Shown in pieces: positions 55,419 to 64,000 of a stretch of 64,000 nt of DNA. The stretch spans positions 1-64,000 of the forward strand of contig WNNJ02000885.1 of assembly GCA_012934845.2 (NCBI GenBank), written 5' to 3'. A model generated the notes under the pieces. The model had not been told where the DNA came from and made no database searches. It was given only the letters and a program-made list of their open reading frames with translations. Position numbers and translations under genes: made by a program. The number at the start of each line of letters is the position of its first letter. Within the stretch, counting starts at the first letter, position 1. This stretch comes from Pomphorhynchus laevis. Taxonomy: Eukaryota; Acanthocephala; Palaeacanthocephala; Echinorhynchida; Pomphorhynchidae.

Positions 55419-56243
55419 CTATTGACGAAAGCGGATTGTTCGAGGGCTGTTTTGAGGGAATGAGAGTTGTAGATCTGTACAGCTGCTGTACGTAGGAGGA
55501 TGCAGTCTTTGCAGGAGTGTCCGTGCTTGTGCAGATAGGGTTGATATTCCGACTGAAATAAGGCGCTGAGCTGCTTTCCCGTAATTTCCATTCTTAGCCA
55601 GGTTGATACAAGCACGTTTCGACTTGCCGTTCGGTTTGCGATTTGCATTTTTGCATGGCATTGCTATCACCGATGGCAAATCCGGTAAGGTGGTTGTCAC
55701 GTGGGCTCTTATTGACTCGCAAATGTGCTTTTCGACTTTATGTCGACCTTTGCAAGTTGTATGTATCGAGCAACTGAAGCACGATTTGGCGAAGAGCCGC
55801 AAATTTGCCCATGAAACGACATCTCCGATTTGGAGCGCGCGTTTAATGTTGTCACAGAAATGAGTGGCAACTAAAACCCGTGCTTTAAACGGGATACGTA
55901 TGACCGTTGGCGATTCTTCGCGCCAGCGTGATTGAAAACACGACAGATGGCTTGAATCTTCGACTCGAACGGGCGGAATTGCTATCGGTGAATTGATCTC
56001 TACGGTGTTTTCGTTGGATTTAGCCTCTGACACATGATCAAAACAACTTTGAAGGATTATTTTGCCGGAACCTGCAGAATTTGAACATCCGTACTTGTGG
56101 ACACGAAATCGTTCACTATATGTTAAGGCAATATTTCTCTGGCAGAGGTGACATGGACGCTTTCCTTCTTCCATTTGTGTAGTTAATTGCGCTGTCGTTT
56201 GATTGTATTCAGATATGACTTTGTATTGTAATAAGTTGTGCAA
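55419..56243 (-). CDS. RLE LINE N-terminal region with zinc-finger-like motif
   Basis: 274 residues open from MHNLLQYKV. The EGKRPCHLCQRNIAL segment with a later HKYGC is C2H2-like, as in the DNA-binding N-termini of R2-type elements. A polar middle and a basic stretch (NANRKPNGKSKRACINLAKN) with AAQRLISVGI follow before the RT. The same N-terminal layout is seen at 18306 and 24330. Frame ends before the RT fingers. Confidence 0.7.
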   Translation of the reverse strand: MHNLLQYKVISEYNQTTAQLTTQMEEGKRPCHLCQRNIALTYSERFRVHKYGCSNSAGSGKIILQSCFDHVSEAKSNENTVEINSPIAIPPVRVEDSSHLSCFQSRWREESPTVIRIPFKARVLVATHFCDNIKRALQIGDVVSWANLRLFAKSCFSCSIHTTCKGRHKVEKHICESIRAHVTTTLPDLPSVIAMPCKNANRKPNGKSKRACINLAKNGNYGKAAQRLISVGISTLSAQARTLLQRLHPPTYSSCTDLQLSFPQNSPRTIRFRQ

Positions 56244-57833
56244 TCAATAAAGTATACGTAGTATCGGCAATTTGTAATCAGGTATTATGTAATTATCTTG
56301 AACACTTGAAACTTTTACGAATTAGATTTCTTTGTGTGTTTAAGGTTATAAGTAGTAAGTAATCAAGAATTGTTAAACTTTCAAGAATTCTTACAAGGTT
56401 GCAAGTAGTTAGAGTGTAATTGTTAATGAACGAGCACAAGCGTCATTTTGTGTGTTCAAGCTCTTAAAAATTTTTGTTCTCGAATACGGCGCTAAGCCAA
56501 GTAAAGATCAGTTAATTGTGTCTATGTATTTTGTTTATTATAAATTTAAAAATAAATAGGAAAGGCATTCACCAACAAAAGAATATTACTGTTAACAATG
56601 GTTTGGTTTTCTATTGAAACCAAAGTATCAAGGTAATATGTATATATTATCAAGGTAATATATCAAGGTAATTGTATAGTTTTATATCTCAAAGTTTTTG
56701 AGATTTTTATCTAAAAGTTTTTATTTTAATCTTAAGATTCTATATTATTTAGATTTATAAAGAGTAAGAAAAAATTATAATTTAATTTTTATGAACTGAT
56801 TAATATACAATATATGATGTATCATAATCAAGATTAGAGATACCCTTAAGGAAGCGCTATGTTATAAAATTTCAGCCCTATTTCTCGATCAAACGTAGCA
56901 GTGGAGACAAATACATAATAATGTATTTCCTATGATCAAATTTGATTACCAAGTGTAATATCTTATTCTAATCCAGGGTATATTAAAATATAATATTATT
57001 AATCCAGGGTATTTTAAACAGACATTTAAATTTATTTTTAATTATACTGTATATATAATTCCATATTTATAATTAAATATTATACAATTATATGCTCGAC
57101 TATATACATTATAGATGAATTAGACCAGTTAACGGAGTCTAATTTTAATTATTTAATTAAAAATAAATATTTTTATTTAAAAATTTTTATAATTTAGATT
57201 TATATGAAGTAAGACGATTTTTAAAATTCAATTTTTATAAGTTGATTAATTAAAATATACGATAAAAATAGACGATAGATTGGATTTGAGATTAAAGGTC
57301 AAAATTATAGTATATTCATATAAAAATACGAAACCATTTATCAGTCACATAAATTGTATTGAAAATTTTGAAAGATAATTGCTTTCAGTTCTCAATTGCA
57401 GAAAGGGGAGCGAAGATTAATTTATTTAATAAATTTTTGAAATACTTGTGTTACGAATACCACAAATTGAGAACTGAAAGCAAGTATAAAAATGTAAAAT
57501 AAACAACAAACAAAGCAAAACAAAATGTACAAAAAAATAAGGGAAATAATTTGGCTTGAGGCGTTTAAATATTTATCGAATAAACACCCTTTTTACAGAT
57601 AAAGTCTAAGGTTCTGTTAATCTACATAAATCAATATAAAAGACTATATTCTATCTCCAATTTTTTAAAGCATGTCACCAAATAGGTAACAATTATTAAC
57701 AGAATTATACATACTTTATTTTCGTATTGTAATATAATTTTATACTCGTGGCATAAACTAAGTTTATGCAACGAGTAAATTTGTATATAATATTAAAAAA
57801 ATATTATTAGTATATAATCTTTAAGTATATTAC
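56244..57833. other. Intron DNA with Naiad 3' block fragment and an inverted repeat
   Basis: A reverse-oriented Naiad 3' block lies at about 56815-56960 (hairpin AAATACATTATTATGTATTT kept, crossing stems decayed). A 19-bp inverted repeat with a loop of about 60 bases (TTGCTTTCAGTTCTCAATT) lies at 57389-57485. Otherwise AT-rich with no gene. Confidence 0.55.
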
Positions 57834-57931
57834 CTCAAGTAGTTGATCTATCCTGCTTTTGAATCCTATAATTTCAATAAAGTAATCCAAGTTAATCACC
57901 GCCTTCAGCTTTAAGATAAGTGCGAAAGAAT
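57834..57931 (-). CDS. Large minus-strand host gene, exon c
   Basis: 98 nt between acceptor TTATTTTTAG and donor GTAATA: SFALILKLKAVINLDYFIEI, then FKSRIDQLLE. A 49-nt intron separates it from exon b2, with matching phase. Confidence 0.7.
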
Positions 57932-57980
57932 CTAAAAATAAGACATTTTTGCTAAAGATTCTATAGGATTGAGAATGTAC

Positions 57981-58109
57981 CATTCAGTTTTATTGGATGA
58001 ATGCATTGTTCATGGCTAAGCGTCCCATCGACGAAAGCTATACGGTGCATCAGTTTAAACTCATCAATTAAATGATTTATTGAACAGTGACTTGTTGAAA
58101 ATATTTCTT
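57981..58109 (-). CDS. Large minus-strand host gene, exon b2
   Basis: Begins after the pyrimidine-rich acceptor TCTGCTTCTTCAG and reads EEIFSTSHCSINHLIDEFKL and HRIAFVDGTLSHEQCIHPIK, ending at donor GTACAT. Without the upstream 63-nt intron an in-frame TAA (58168-58170) would interrupt the exon; splicing removes it and keeps frame, which supports the model. Confidence 0.6.
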
Positions 58110-58172
58110 CTGAAGAAGCAGATTTGAAAATATTATCAGATAGTAAAACCCATTTTACGTCAAAGTATTAAC

Positions 58173-58260
58173 CTGATAACGGAGATTTTGGTAATATATT
58201 CACAACATGAATGCTATCATAAATTACTAATGGAAACAACTGCGGAATATAATAGTCAAG
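58173..58260 (-). CDS. Large minus-strand host gene, exon b1
   Basis: 88 nt from acceptor TTGTTTTTTAG: LDYYIPQLFPLVIYDSIHVV, then NILPKSPLS. The donor GTTAAT is weak but leaves the phase needed by exon b2. Confidence 0.6.
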
Positions 58261-59640
58261 CTAAAAAACAATTATCTATATTGTTTAGAAATGCATTTAA
58301 TGGTTTAATTTTTTTGATTGTTGAGTGTTTTCAACAATAAAGATAAAATTATTTCTTGATTTCACAAATTTTCGACTATTGCGATAATCTTTTTAAATGT
58401 AATGATTATAATAATCAGTTTTATATACAAACAATTAAACACGAAAGAAACAAACACATACTCTGTTTTATTTTTTAATAACAATTTTATTGCTTTTCGG
58501 AACATCAAATTTTTAATTATCTTTATTCTCATTCAGTGTGAATAGAATACTGATAATGAGGATGATTATCTTGAGTAGACGTCGTGGCAGACTATATTTT
58601 TGTCTAACATTAGCGTTATAAAGACCAGTCTATTAAGTTATAATGAAACTATGAAAACTTCTATAATCATCAATTAATCAATCAATATTTGGTACTTCGT
58701 TGTATTTTTTGGGCTCTATTCACTACTCTTAAAAAAACAAAAATAAAATATAAATTTTATATTCAAATTCAAAATTATATTTAAATATTATATAAAATTA
58801 TATTTTATTTTTAATTATTAAATATCTTTTATTACTATGTTATATTACTCAAATTTATTAATTAGTTGACATAATTGAGGTTCTCGCAAATAAGCTTAAC
58901 ACTTGCTTGTCTATAAAAAGGCTTTTTTAATGTTAAAGAGTTCATATATTTTCTTCGTATCATATTATACGTATTGATTACGCTCTCGAGGTTGATTGCG
59001 CATCTCGTATTGATTAGGCTCTTGGTGCGGATTCTGAGGTTGTTTCTGCAAGGGTTACACATATTTCACATGGACATCGATATAATAAGTCCCACCTATC
59101 CAAATTAACAGTATTTGTAAGCGTGAACGATTTCCACTTACATGTAAATGCTTCGGAAAGTATTTATTATTGATATCTGTTTAAACAGCGTTTGCTACGT
59201 TCTTTAATCCTCCTACTGCAGATTATGGAATAATGAAAATATACTCGTTATTTCAGATTTATTTTTCAAATACATGATAAGTAAATCAATCGGCATGTGT
59301 CAATATAGGTAAAAGGTCAACGATATTATAGTGAAGATGTCCAATAGAACATCATCGAATCATTTACAGCATATTCCATTCTTACGGCTTAGTTGCAATA
59401 TTTCTTTGATACACATGGTAGTATTTTTAAAGATAAAAAAGGCTTAGTGAAGCTTTCCCGACATTGCAATTTTTGAGTAAATTAATGGCTTTTTAATTGA
59501 TCATTTTATAAATTCAATTTAAAAAATTTTGGCAAATGCAATTATTGTAAGGTTCAATAAGACTGTTCGTAAAATTAAATTTGCAATTTTCGAAAAAAAT
59601 GATCAATTAAACTGCGTCAACATTCTTTTAAATAACTCTA
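58261..59640. other. Intron DNA; copy 1 of a ~155-bp repeat
   Basis: AT-rich. 59411-59567 (CACATGGTAGTATTTTTAAA, then CTTTCCCGACATTGCAATTT) is repeated at 60444-60603. A minus-strand stretch near 58880-59060 has no motif. No exon was found. Confidence 0.5.
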
Positions 59641-60745
59641 CACATTGACCACATTTTGACGCTGGCTACTCAACTTGGTTGGCCATGACGGTTCTCAGTG
59701 AGGGACCGTCTAATAGCCATAAACAATCCGCTTGGGACACTCACCTCATTAAACAAGCTCATAAATCTTTAATTGAAGGTTCGGAAGACGAGGCATCTCG
59801 CGTGCGAATTATGACGGTCTCCACAAGTGAGTATGGTGCTTGGCTAAACACAGTTCCGATTAGTGCCCTGGGAACTTTGCTCCATGACGAGGTTGTGAGA
59901 TTGAGTATTTCCTTAAGACTAGGCCTTCCTACATGCATTCCACACATATGTCATTGTGGAGCTCTGTTGACGAGTCAGAATGACACGGATTTCCATGCAG
60001 AATTTCGAGAGGCAGATCACCAGACACGCGGAAATAAATTCAGCGATAAGCAGAGTCATCAACACCGTCAACGCCCAAAACATTCTAGAGCCATCCAATG
60101 TATGCAGATCGGACAGTCGAAGTCCTGATGCAGTCACCATTTTCACTCAGAGTGAAGATAAATGTTTGATGTGAGACGCCACCTGTGTGGACACCCTCGC
60201 AGCCAGCAATGTTAGGAATGCATCCAGAAGAGCGGGCGAAGCAGCTTCATACGCCGAAGAGCGGAAACGGCTGAAATTTGACGACTTGACCATGTCCCGC
60301 ATATTTTTCCGTTTTGGAGTAGATACTTATGGATCACTGGGCGCTTCCACTTTTAATCTTGTTAAGGAGATAGGAAAAATATTGAAGCACGTTACCGGGG
60401 ATTCACGTGCTACTTTATACCTCCTCCAAAACGTTAGCATCGCACATACACATGGTAGTATTTTTAAAGATAAAAAAGGCTTAGTGAAGCTTTCCCGACA
60501 TTGCAATTTTTGAGCAAATTAATGACTTTTAATTGATCATTTTATAAATTCAATTTTAAAAAATTTAGGCAAATGCAATTATTGTAAGGTTCAATAAGAC
60601 TGTGGAAATGCTGACAGCATTTCCACAGTGGAAATGCTGTCAGCATTCTTGCGACGGCTCCAAAGGGCAAGAACATGGTAGGATAGTGGTAGCAGCCAGT
60701 CTTGCTAAACGAATGGCATTTCTCTACGAAGACGACAAACGTTCT
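59641..60745 (+). mobile_element. RLE LINE 3' fragment with an internal ~160-bp insertion
   Basis: Encodes STSEYGAWLNTVPISALGTL, then SLRLGLPTCIPHICHCGALL (CCHC), a decayed nuclease region, VDTLAASNVRNASRRAGEAA, and LTMSRIFFRFGVDTYGSLGA up to LLQNVSIA. At 60444 the frame is cut by a copy of the 59411 repeat and a snap-back (60601-60627); the LINE then resumes at about 60640 (AVSILATAPKGKN). Its sister on the minus strand is 40585-41110. Confidence 0.8.
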
Positions 60746-60935
60746 CCTTAAGTCAATTGTATTAATTAAATAATTACTTTACTTTCCTAAAAAATTATTA
60801 AATAATTTTTATAATTATATGGTAGGCTGGTTGTAGCAGCCAGTCCTGCTAAACGAATGACATTTCTCTACGAAGAAGACAAACGTTCTCCTTAAGTCGA
60901 TTGTATTAATTAAATGATTTTTTGACTTTCCTAAA
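60660..60935 (+). repeat. Tandem duplication of the RLE LINE 3' end
   Basis: ATGGTAGGATAGTGGTAGCA through CGACAAACGTTCTCCTTAAG at about 60676-60790 is repeated, with changes, at about 60820-60930. Part of the same 3' end appears reversed at 40580-40665. Confidence 0.75.
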
Positions 60936-61239
60936 ATAATTATAAAATAATTATAATTATTTTTTATTTAAAAAATAATTATATTATTAATAAAAAATAT
61001 ATCATATATAATAATATTTTATTATTAATAAAAAACTGACCAACTTAATCAGTTTTTCATGTAATATTTACCATGATATTATACATTACGGCTCATTTGA
61101 GGGTAACGATTTTTGTACATTCTTCAATAAATAAGTCTCAACTTAAAAAAAAATAAAAAATAACTTATGTTGATACATTTAATATATTATATTTGTGAAA
61201 ATAAAATATTTTATATAAAAAAAATTAAATAAATATTAC

Positions 61240-61401
61240 CTCGAATAAATTATCGCATACTTTTAAATACGAGGCGGCAACGTAGTTTGATGCGAATTTC
61301 AATCCGCATAAAGAACAACTGTTTATCAATTCATATACCTCACTGGCACATTTGTTGTCTTTACGAAGTAAATACTGAGCCAAAAGCGTTTTTATAGCTA
61401 C
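61240..61401 (-). CDS. Large minus-strand host gene, exon a (most 5' exon found)
   Basis: 162 nt, acceptor TTTTAATTTTAG and donor GTAATA. It encodes VAIKTLLAQYLLRKDNKCAS, then CGLKFASNYVAASYLKVCDN and LFE, a helical-repeat (solenoid-like) pattern. It joins exon b1 in phase across a 3-kb intron. A helical part followed by beta-sandwich domains (exons d-h) recalls TRAPP II subunits, but I cannot confirm this. Earlier exons must lie outside the window or were not seen. Confidence 0.65.
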
Positions 61402-61936
61402 CTAAAATTAAAATATGTAATTCAAACGTATTCAATATTAATGAAATGTTTAAAATTAATAAAATCGATTTATATATTTCACAATTCTAAACTATTTGTC
61501 TTACTGTCATTTATCGACTATCATCAGAAAAATCTATAACAAAACCAGAAGTGAATACAAGTCAACTAGTAAAAGTACAAGTTTATTTTATTCAAAGGGT
61601 TCTAATTAGATACCGACGGGATCTAATTCTCTGAATTAGATATGAATTGATAATTTCTTGTCTAAATGATTATCAACAAATGCCTAAGATTTCAGAAATG
61701 TATAATAAACGCAAACATAAAATTGACTAAAATTTATTTACTTTATAAAACTAAAGTCAATAACTTTAAAAAAAATTTAAAAATTGTAATCCTTTATTAC
61801 AAACATAGGTTTTGTACTTATGAAGAAAAACTGTGCTTTAAAAATACAAACAAAAATATTAGTTTTTTTGTTTAATATAAATATTTATTATTTTAAACGA
61901 ATGAGTAATACAAAATCAAAAGTTTTAGACATAAAA
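61402..61936. other. No gene recognised
   Basis: AT-rich intron DNA. A 69-codon stretch at 61666-61875 is low-complexity and not supported as a gene. Confidence 0.4.
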
Positions 61937-62388
61937 TTACAAGTCATCATTCGTAACTACATATTGTTTGCTCTTCATCTTCTTATCCATTGTGATGGGC
62001 TCGCGAAACTCGGAGGTTTCGTTAACGTCCGAGTTCACGCGTTGATTGTACTGCAACTCAGTTAGTGCCAGGTTTTGTCCTAAAGACCGCATCACGTTTA
62101 GTTCCGGACTGATCAGTCTATTGAGGTCTCCATTGACCACATTAAAGTGCGATCCGGCTGCATCGTATCTGTTTGTAGGGTCTCTGGATTCGTGAAGATC
62201 GTTATCGTATTCTGATAAGTTTGACGAAGTAGGAGAAACGCAATCGTTGCCGAAAATCTCGTCATCGCTGTTGCTTCTTCTGTATCAGCGAGAGTATTGC
62301 CTGTTGGATAGTCGAATGCCGGATCACATATCCCGAAGTTGCCAATCGCAGAGTGCGTATTATCCAATGAGATGGAAGGGTTACACAA
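61937..62388 (-). CDS. Unidentified coding-like segment in two frames
   Basis: The minus strand has an open stretch NTHSAIGNFGICDPAFDYPT (62113-62388). In another frame it reads NSDDEIFGNDCVSPTSSNLS and ISPELNVMRSLGQNLALTEL up to a stop at 61937. Both are coding-like and more GC-rich than the flanks, so a frame change near 62270 or a spliced exon end is likely. It lies directly after the RLE LINE RT; it could be a diverged part of that element or a host exon with an acidic C-terminus. Confidence 0.35.
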
Positions 62389-62389
62389 T

Positions 62390-64000
62390 AATTGCGTGTA
62401 ATTTTGCCGTTATTGAAATCCGTATTCATTGTCCATGTAGATGTGTCGTCTCCTTTTCCACAATCACCAAGCGACAGTGTCTAAGGAGAAGGTAGGCCGA
62501 CTGGGGATCTGGCAAGTTTGCAATGACTTCAATTTCTTTCGTAAGTCTTTGTAACAAATCCCTGAGCAAGACGTCTTTGATAAAGTCAGTTGAGCCAATT
62601 GGTGTGACCCCAACAGCTGAAAATTGCCTGTAGTGTGGTTAGCCGGAGATGAGTGACAGAGTTTTGAACAAATTTGAATCGCGTCAGGCAAGCCGATTAT
62701 TTCGGTTTTTGACCAATTAAGATGAAGTTTGAGTGTGAGGAAGTCAATACTCAAGGTGTTGAGAGACTGAGCGATTGGCTGGGGACTTCCACCGATTATC
62801 CCATCATCCAAATACCATTGATTGTATACAATGCCAGGGATATTCGAGATTTTCGAGATGGTGTTTTGAATCGCCAGCGAAAGCATTGGAGATAGCAGGT
62901 CGCCTTGTTGGACTCCCTCGGATGATAGTAAAGGTCTGAACTGACCAAATCGTAAGGGGGAAGGCGATTTTAAGCAGAAAGATACCCACGACGACAGCTC
63001 TGGAACATTACTATTAACGGCGGAAATGATTGAAGATCTGCTAATACTATTAAAGGCGTTTGACAGGTCGACCTTAGCCCACACCCAATTGGGATCATTT
63101 GATCGACTATGATGAGTGCGAGAGACGTTATGAACAATCATATCTACTGCATTTCGTGAGGCAACTCCAAGTTGTGTGGGAGCAAAGAATGATGCGAAGC
63201 GGTTCCGTAAGCGAGAGCAGGCACACTTTAAACATAAACGTCGTAACGTCTCACCCACCGCTACTGGTCGAATGCCTCCTTCTTTTTTGGGGAGGCCGAA
63301 AAGATTTGCGCCTGCAATGAAGGGAGCTAAAGAATTCGGAGCAGAACCTGAAAGTAGGTGATTGACTAGATGGGTGAGTGTGTCCAGCAAATTACCGCCG
63401 GAATCGGCCTCAATCATATCGTGAAGATGTTCCGGCCTGAGTGCAAAACAACCTGGACCGGTTGACGAAGGAAATGACTCAATTGCCCGCAAAACCGTGA
63501 TTCGATCAACGTTGAGTGGTCGAGTGTGTGAACGCAACAAAGCCGGTAAATTTTCCAAAACGACTCCATGTTGAGAACAAACTCTCTGTGATGACGGGTG
63601 CAGAAGCTCTAGTTTACGACGTGTGTCAGTTGATGGGGAAGCTAGCCCTGTAGAAGTTAGCCTTTGAACCACTTTCCTGAAATTCCCGCGTCTAGTCAGT
63701 GATATTGCTGCGGATATATGGTTGGAAGCTGTAGGGTTATCTGGGGTGACTATAAGACGTAGTTCCGAAGCGATTTCATCGAAAGTAGCATTACTAAATT
63801 CATTCATGCGTTGGAGTATCAGTTTTGCAGAGTCCGGGCGAGATCTGCTTAGGACCTTATTCGACGCGCTGATGTGAAAACAGATTTTCGGCTTGATTAG
63901 AAAGCGAGCCCATGATGCCATGTCGTTTTGACGTAGATTATGCTTTATCAAGTCTATAAACATCGCAGCCGCTCTGGCCCTCGTCTTCCAAGGGAGGCGG
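62390..64000 (-). mobile_element. RLE LINE, best preserved copy, cut by window end
   Basis: The minus-strand element enters at the window's right edge. The RT-containing frame is open for 1.5 kb (62464-63963), then shifts; YLLLRHC is reached in another frame near 62465. The CCHC and nuclease that should follow are not recognisable. No terminal repeats. Confidence 0.85.
62464..63963 (-). CDS. Reverse transcriptase of RLE-type non-LTR retrotransposon
   Basis: 499 residues without a stop. The N-terminal 150 residues are helical and basic. Fingers: SFPSSTGPGCFALRPEHLHD and KKEGGIRPVAVGETLRRLCL, with FAPTQLGVASRNAVDMIVH. Motif A: WAKVDLSNAFNSISRSS. Motif B: EGVQQGDLLSPMLSLAIQ. Motif C: NQWYLDDGIIGG with both Asp. 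Then LHLNWSKTEIIGLPDA. It copies element RNA at a nicked target in target-primed reverse transcription. All polymerase motifs are intact, which makes it the youngest-looking coding copy of the family here. The ATG at 63963 is internal to the element; the true N-terminus lies beyond the window. The frame is lost after the thumb. Confidence 0.88.
   Translation of the reverse strand: MFIDLIKHNLRQNDMASWARFLIKPKICFHISASNKVLSRSRPDSAKLILQRMNEFSNATFDEIASELRLIVTPDNPTASNHISAAISLTRRGNFRKVVQRLTSTGLASPSTDTRRKLELLHPSSQRVCSQHGVVLENLPALLRSHTRPLNVDRITVLRAIESFPSSTGPGCFALRPEHLHDMIEADSGGNLLDTLTHLVNHLLSGSAPNSLAPFIAGANLFGLPKKEGGIRPVAVGETLRRLCLKCACSRLRNRFASFFAPTQLGVASRNAVDMIVHNVSRTHHSRSNDPNWVWAKVDLSNAFNSISRSSIISAVNSNVPELSSWVSFCLKSPSPLRFGQFRPLLSSEGVQQGDLLSPMLSLAIQNTISKISNIPGIVYNQWYLDDGIIGGSPQPIAQSLNTLSIDFLTLKLHLNWSKTEIIGLPDAIQICSKLCHSSPANHTTGNFQLLGSHQLAQLTLSKTSCSGICYKDLRKKLKSLQTCQIPSRPTFSLDTVAW

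Larger units (their letters stand above)
51991..56243 (-). mobile_element. RLE LINE with internal tandem duplications, in host intron
   Basis: A minus-strand element starting near 56243. N-terminal ORF with a finger (RPCHLCQRNIALTYSERFRV, about 56160). RT fingers (AVGETLRCLRSKCICLQLRK, about 55160). Motif B (VQQGDPLGPFLFSLAI) and motif C (NMWYLDEGI) at 54331-54909; note YLDE where YLDD is usual. CCHC (CRRCMSMADKGGIHSLTC), a GLRHNAIRD helix, and a nuclease-like end (AVDFAVT segment near 52460). A unit of about 985-990 bp is tandemly repeated (about 52404-53503 and 53511-54493). A further ~120-bp repeat lies at 52520-52780. A perfect 26-bp snap-back interrupts the RT at 55143-55197. Dead. Confidence 0.85.

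Noticed and set aside
58168-58170. Nonsense codon making the large minus-strand gene a pseudogene
   Set aside because: A 63-nt intron with an acceptor (TGCTTCTTCAG) removes it and keeps frame, similar in size to the neighbouring introns.
1-64000. tRNA or rRNA genes
   Set aside because: No convincing tRNA A/B boxes or rRNA core sequence were found by eye; a tRNAscan run would be needed to exclude tRNAs fully.

Overview
This is an AT-rich stretch of nuclear DNA from an invertebrate animal. It holds spliced metazoan genes: an ESCRT-III subunit (CHMP5), a sperm cation channel subunit (CatSper2), a RapGAP-domain exon and a many-exon gene I cannot name. Several introns are very short (42-63 nt). 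No ribosomal RNA, tRNA or prokaryotic gene layout was seen, and I cannot name the species.

Retroelements fill most of the rest. By eye, about 14 kb is Naiad-type Penelope-like elements (PLEs), which have a GIY-YIG nuclease before the RT and a CxC linker between them. Roughly another 14 kb is a non-LTR retrotransposon family with a C-terminal CCHC plus restriction-like endonuclease. There are also three decayed APE-type (CR1/jockey-like) LINE pieces and relics of canonical PLEs with a C-terminal GIY-YIG nuclease and hammerhead-like motifs.

Layout. 1-4.2 kb: Naiad head-to-tail cluster. 5.1-5.8 kb: CHMP5 (-). 6-8.6 kb: PLE and LINE relics. 8.75-16.3 kb: CatSper2 (-), two exons around a 6-kb intron holding two Naiads, a LINE and PLE ends. 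16.6-18.3 kb: RLE LINE (-), then a lone host terminal exon at 18.6-18.8 kb. 19.4-22.1 kb: canonical PLE split by a Naiad. 22.2-24.1 kb: Naiads, one folded back. 24.1-27.3 kb: RLE LINE (+). 27.8-28.1 kb: 28-bp satellite. 28.4-30.1 kb: SGNH-like ORF and paired hairpin repeats. 30.8-31.2 kb: PLE nuclease with hammerhead-like motif (-). 34.2-61.4 kb: exons of one large minus-strand gene, interrupted by a RapGAP exon (36.4-37.0 kb), Naiads, RLE LINEs and a 144/153-bp satellite (48.3-49.6 kb). 62.4-64 kb: the best preserved RLE LINE.

The most interesting signals are: (1) a conserved structured RNA with an H-type pseudoknot after the Naiad RT, in about twelve copies; (2) hammerhead-like cores with one extra U after CUGANGA in canonical PLE ends and in paired inverted repeats; (3) more than ten short-spacer snap-back palindromes of unrelated sequence; (4) nested and inverted PLE insertions; (5) a sperm channel gene carrying a 6-kb retroelement intron.
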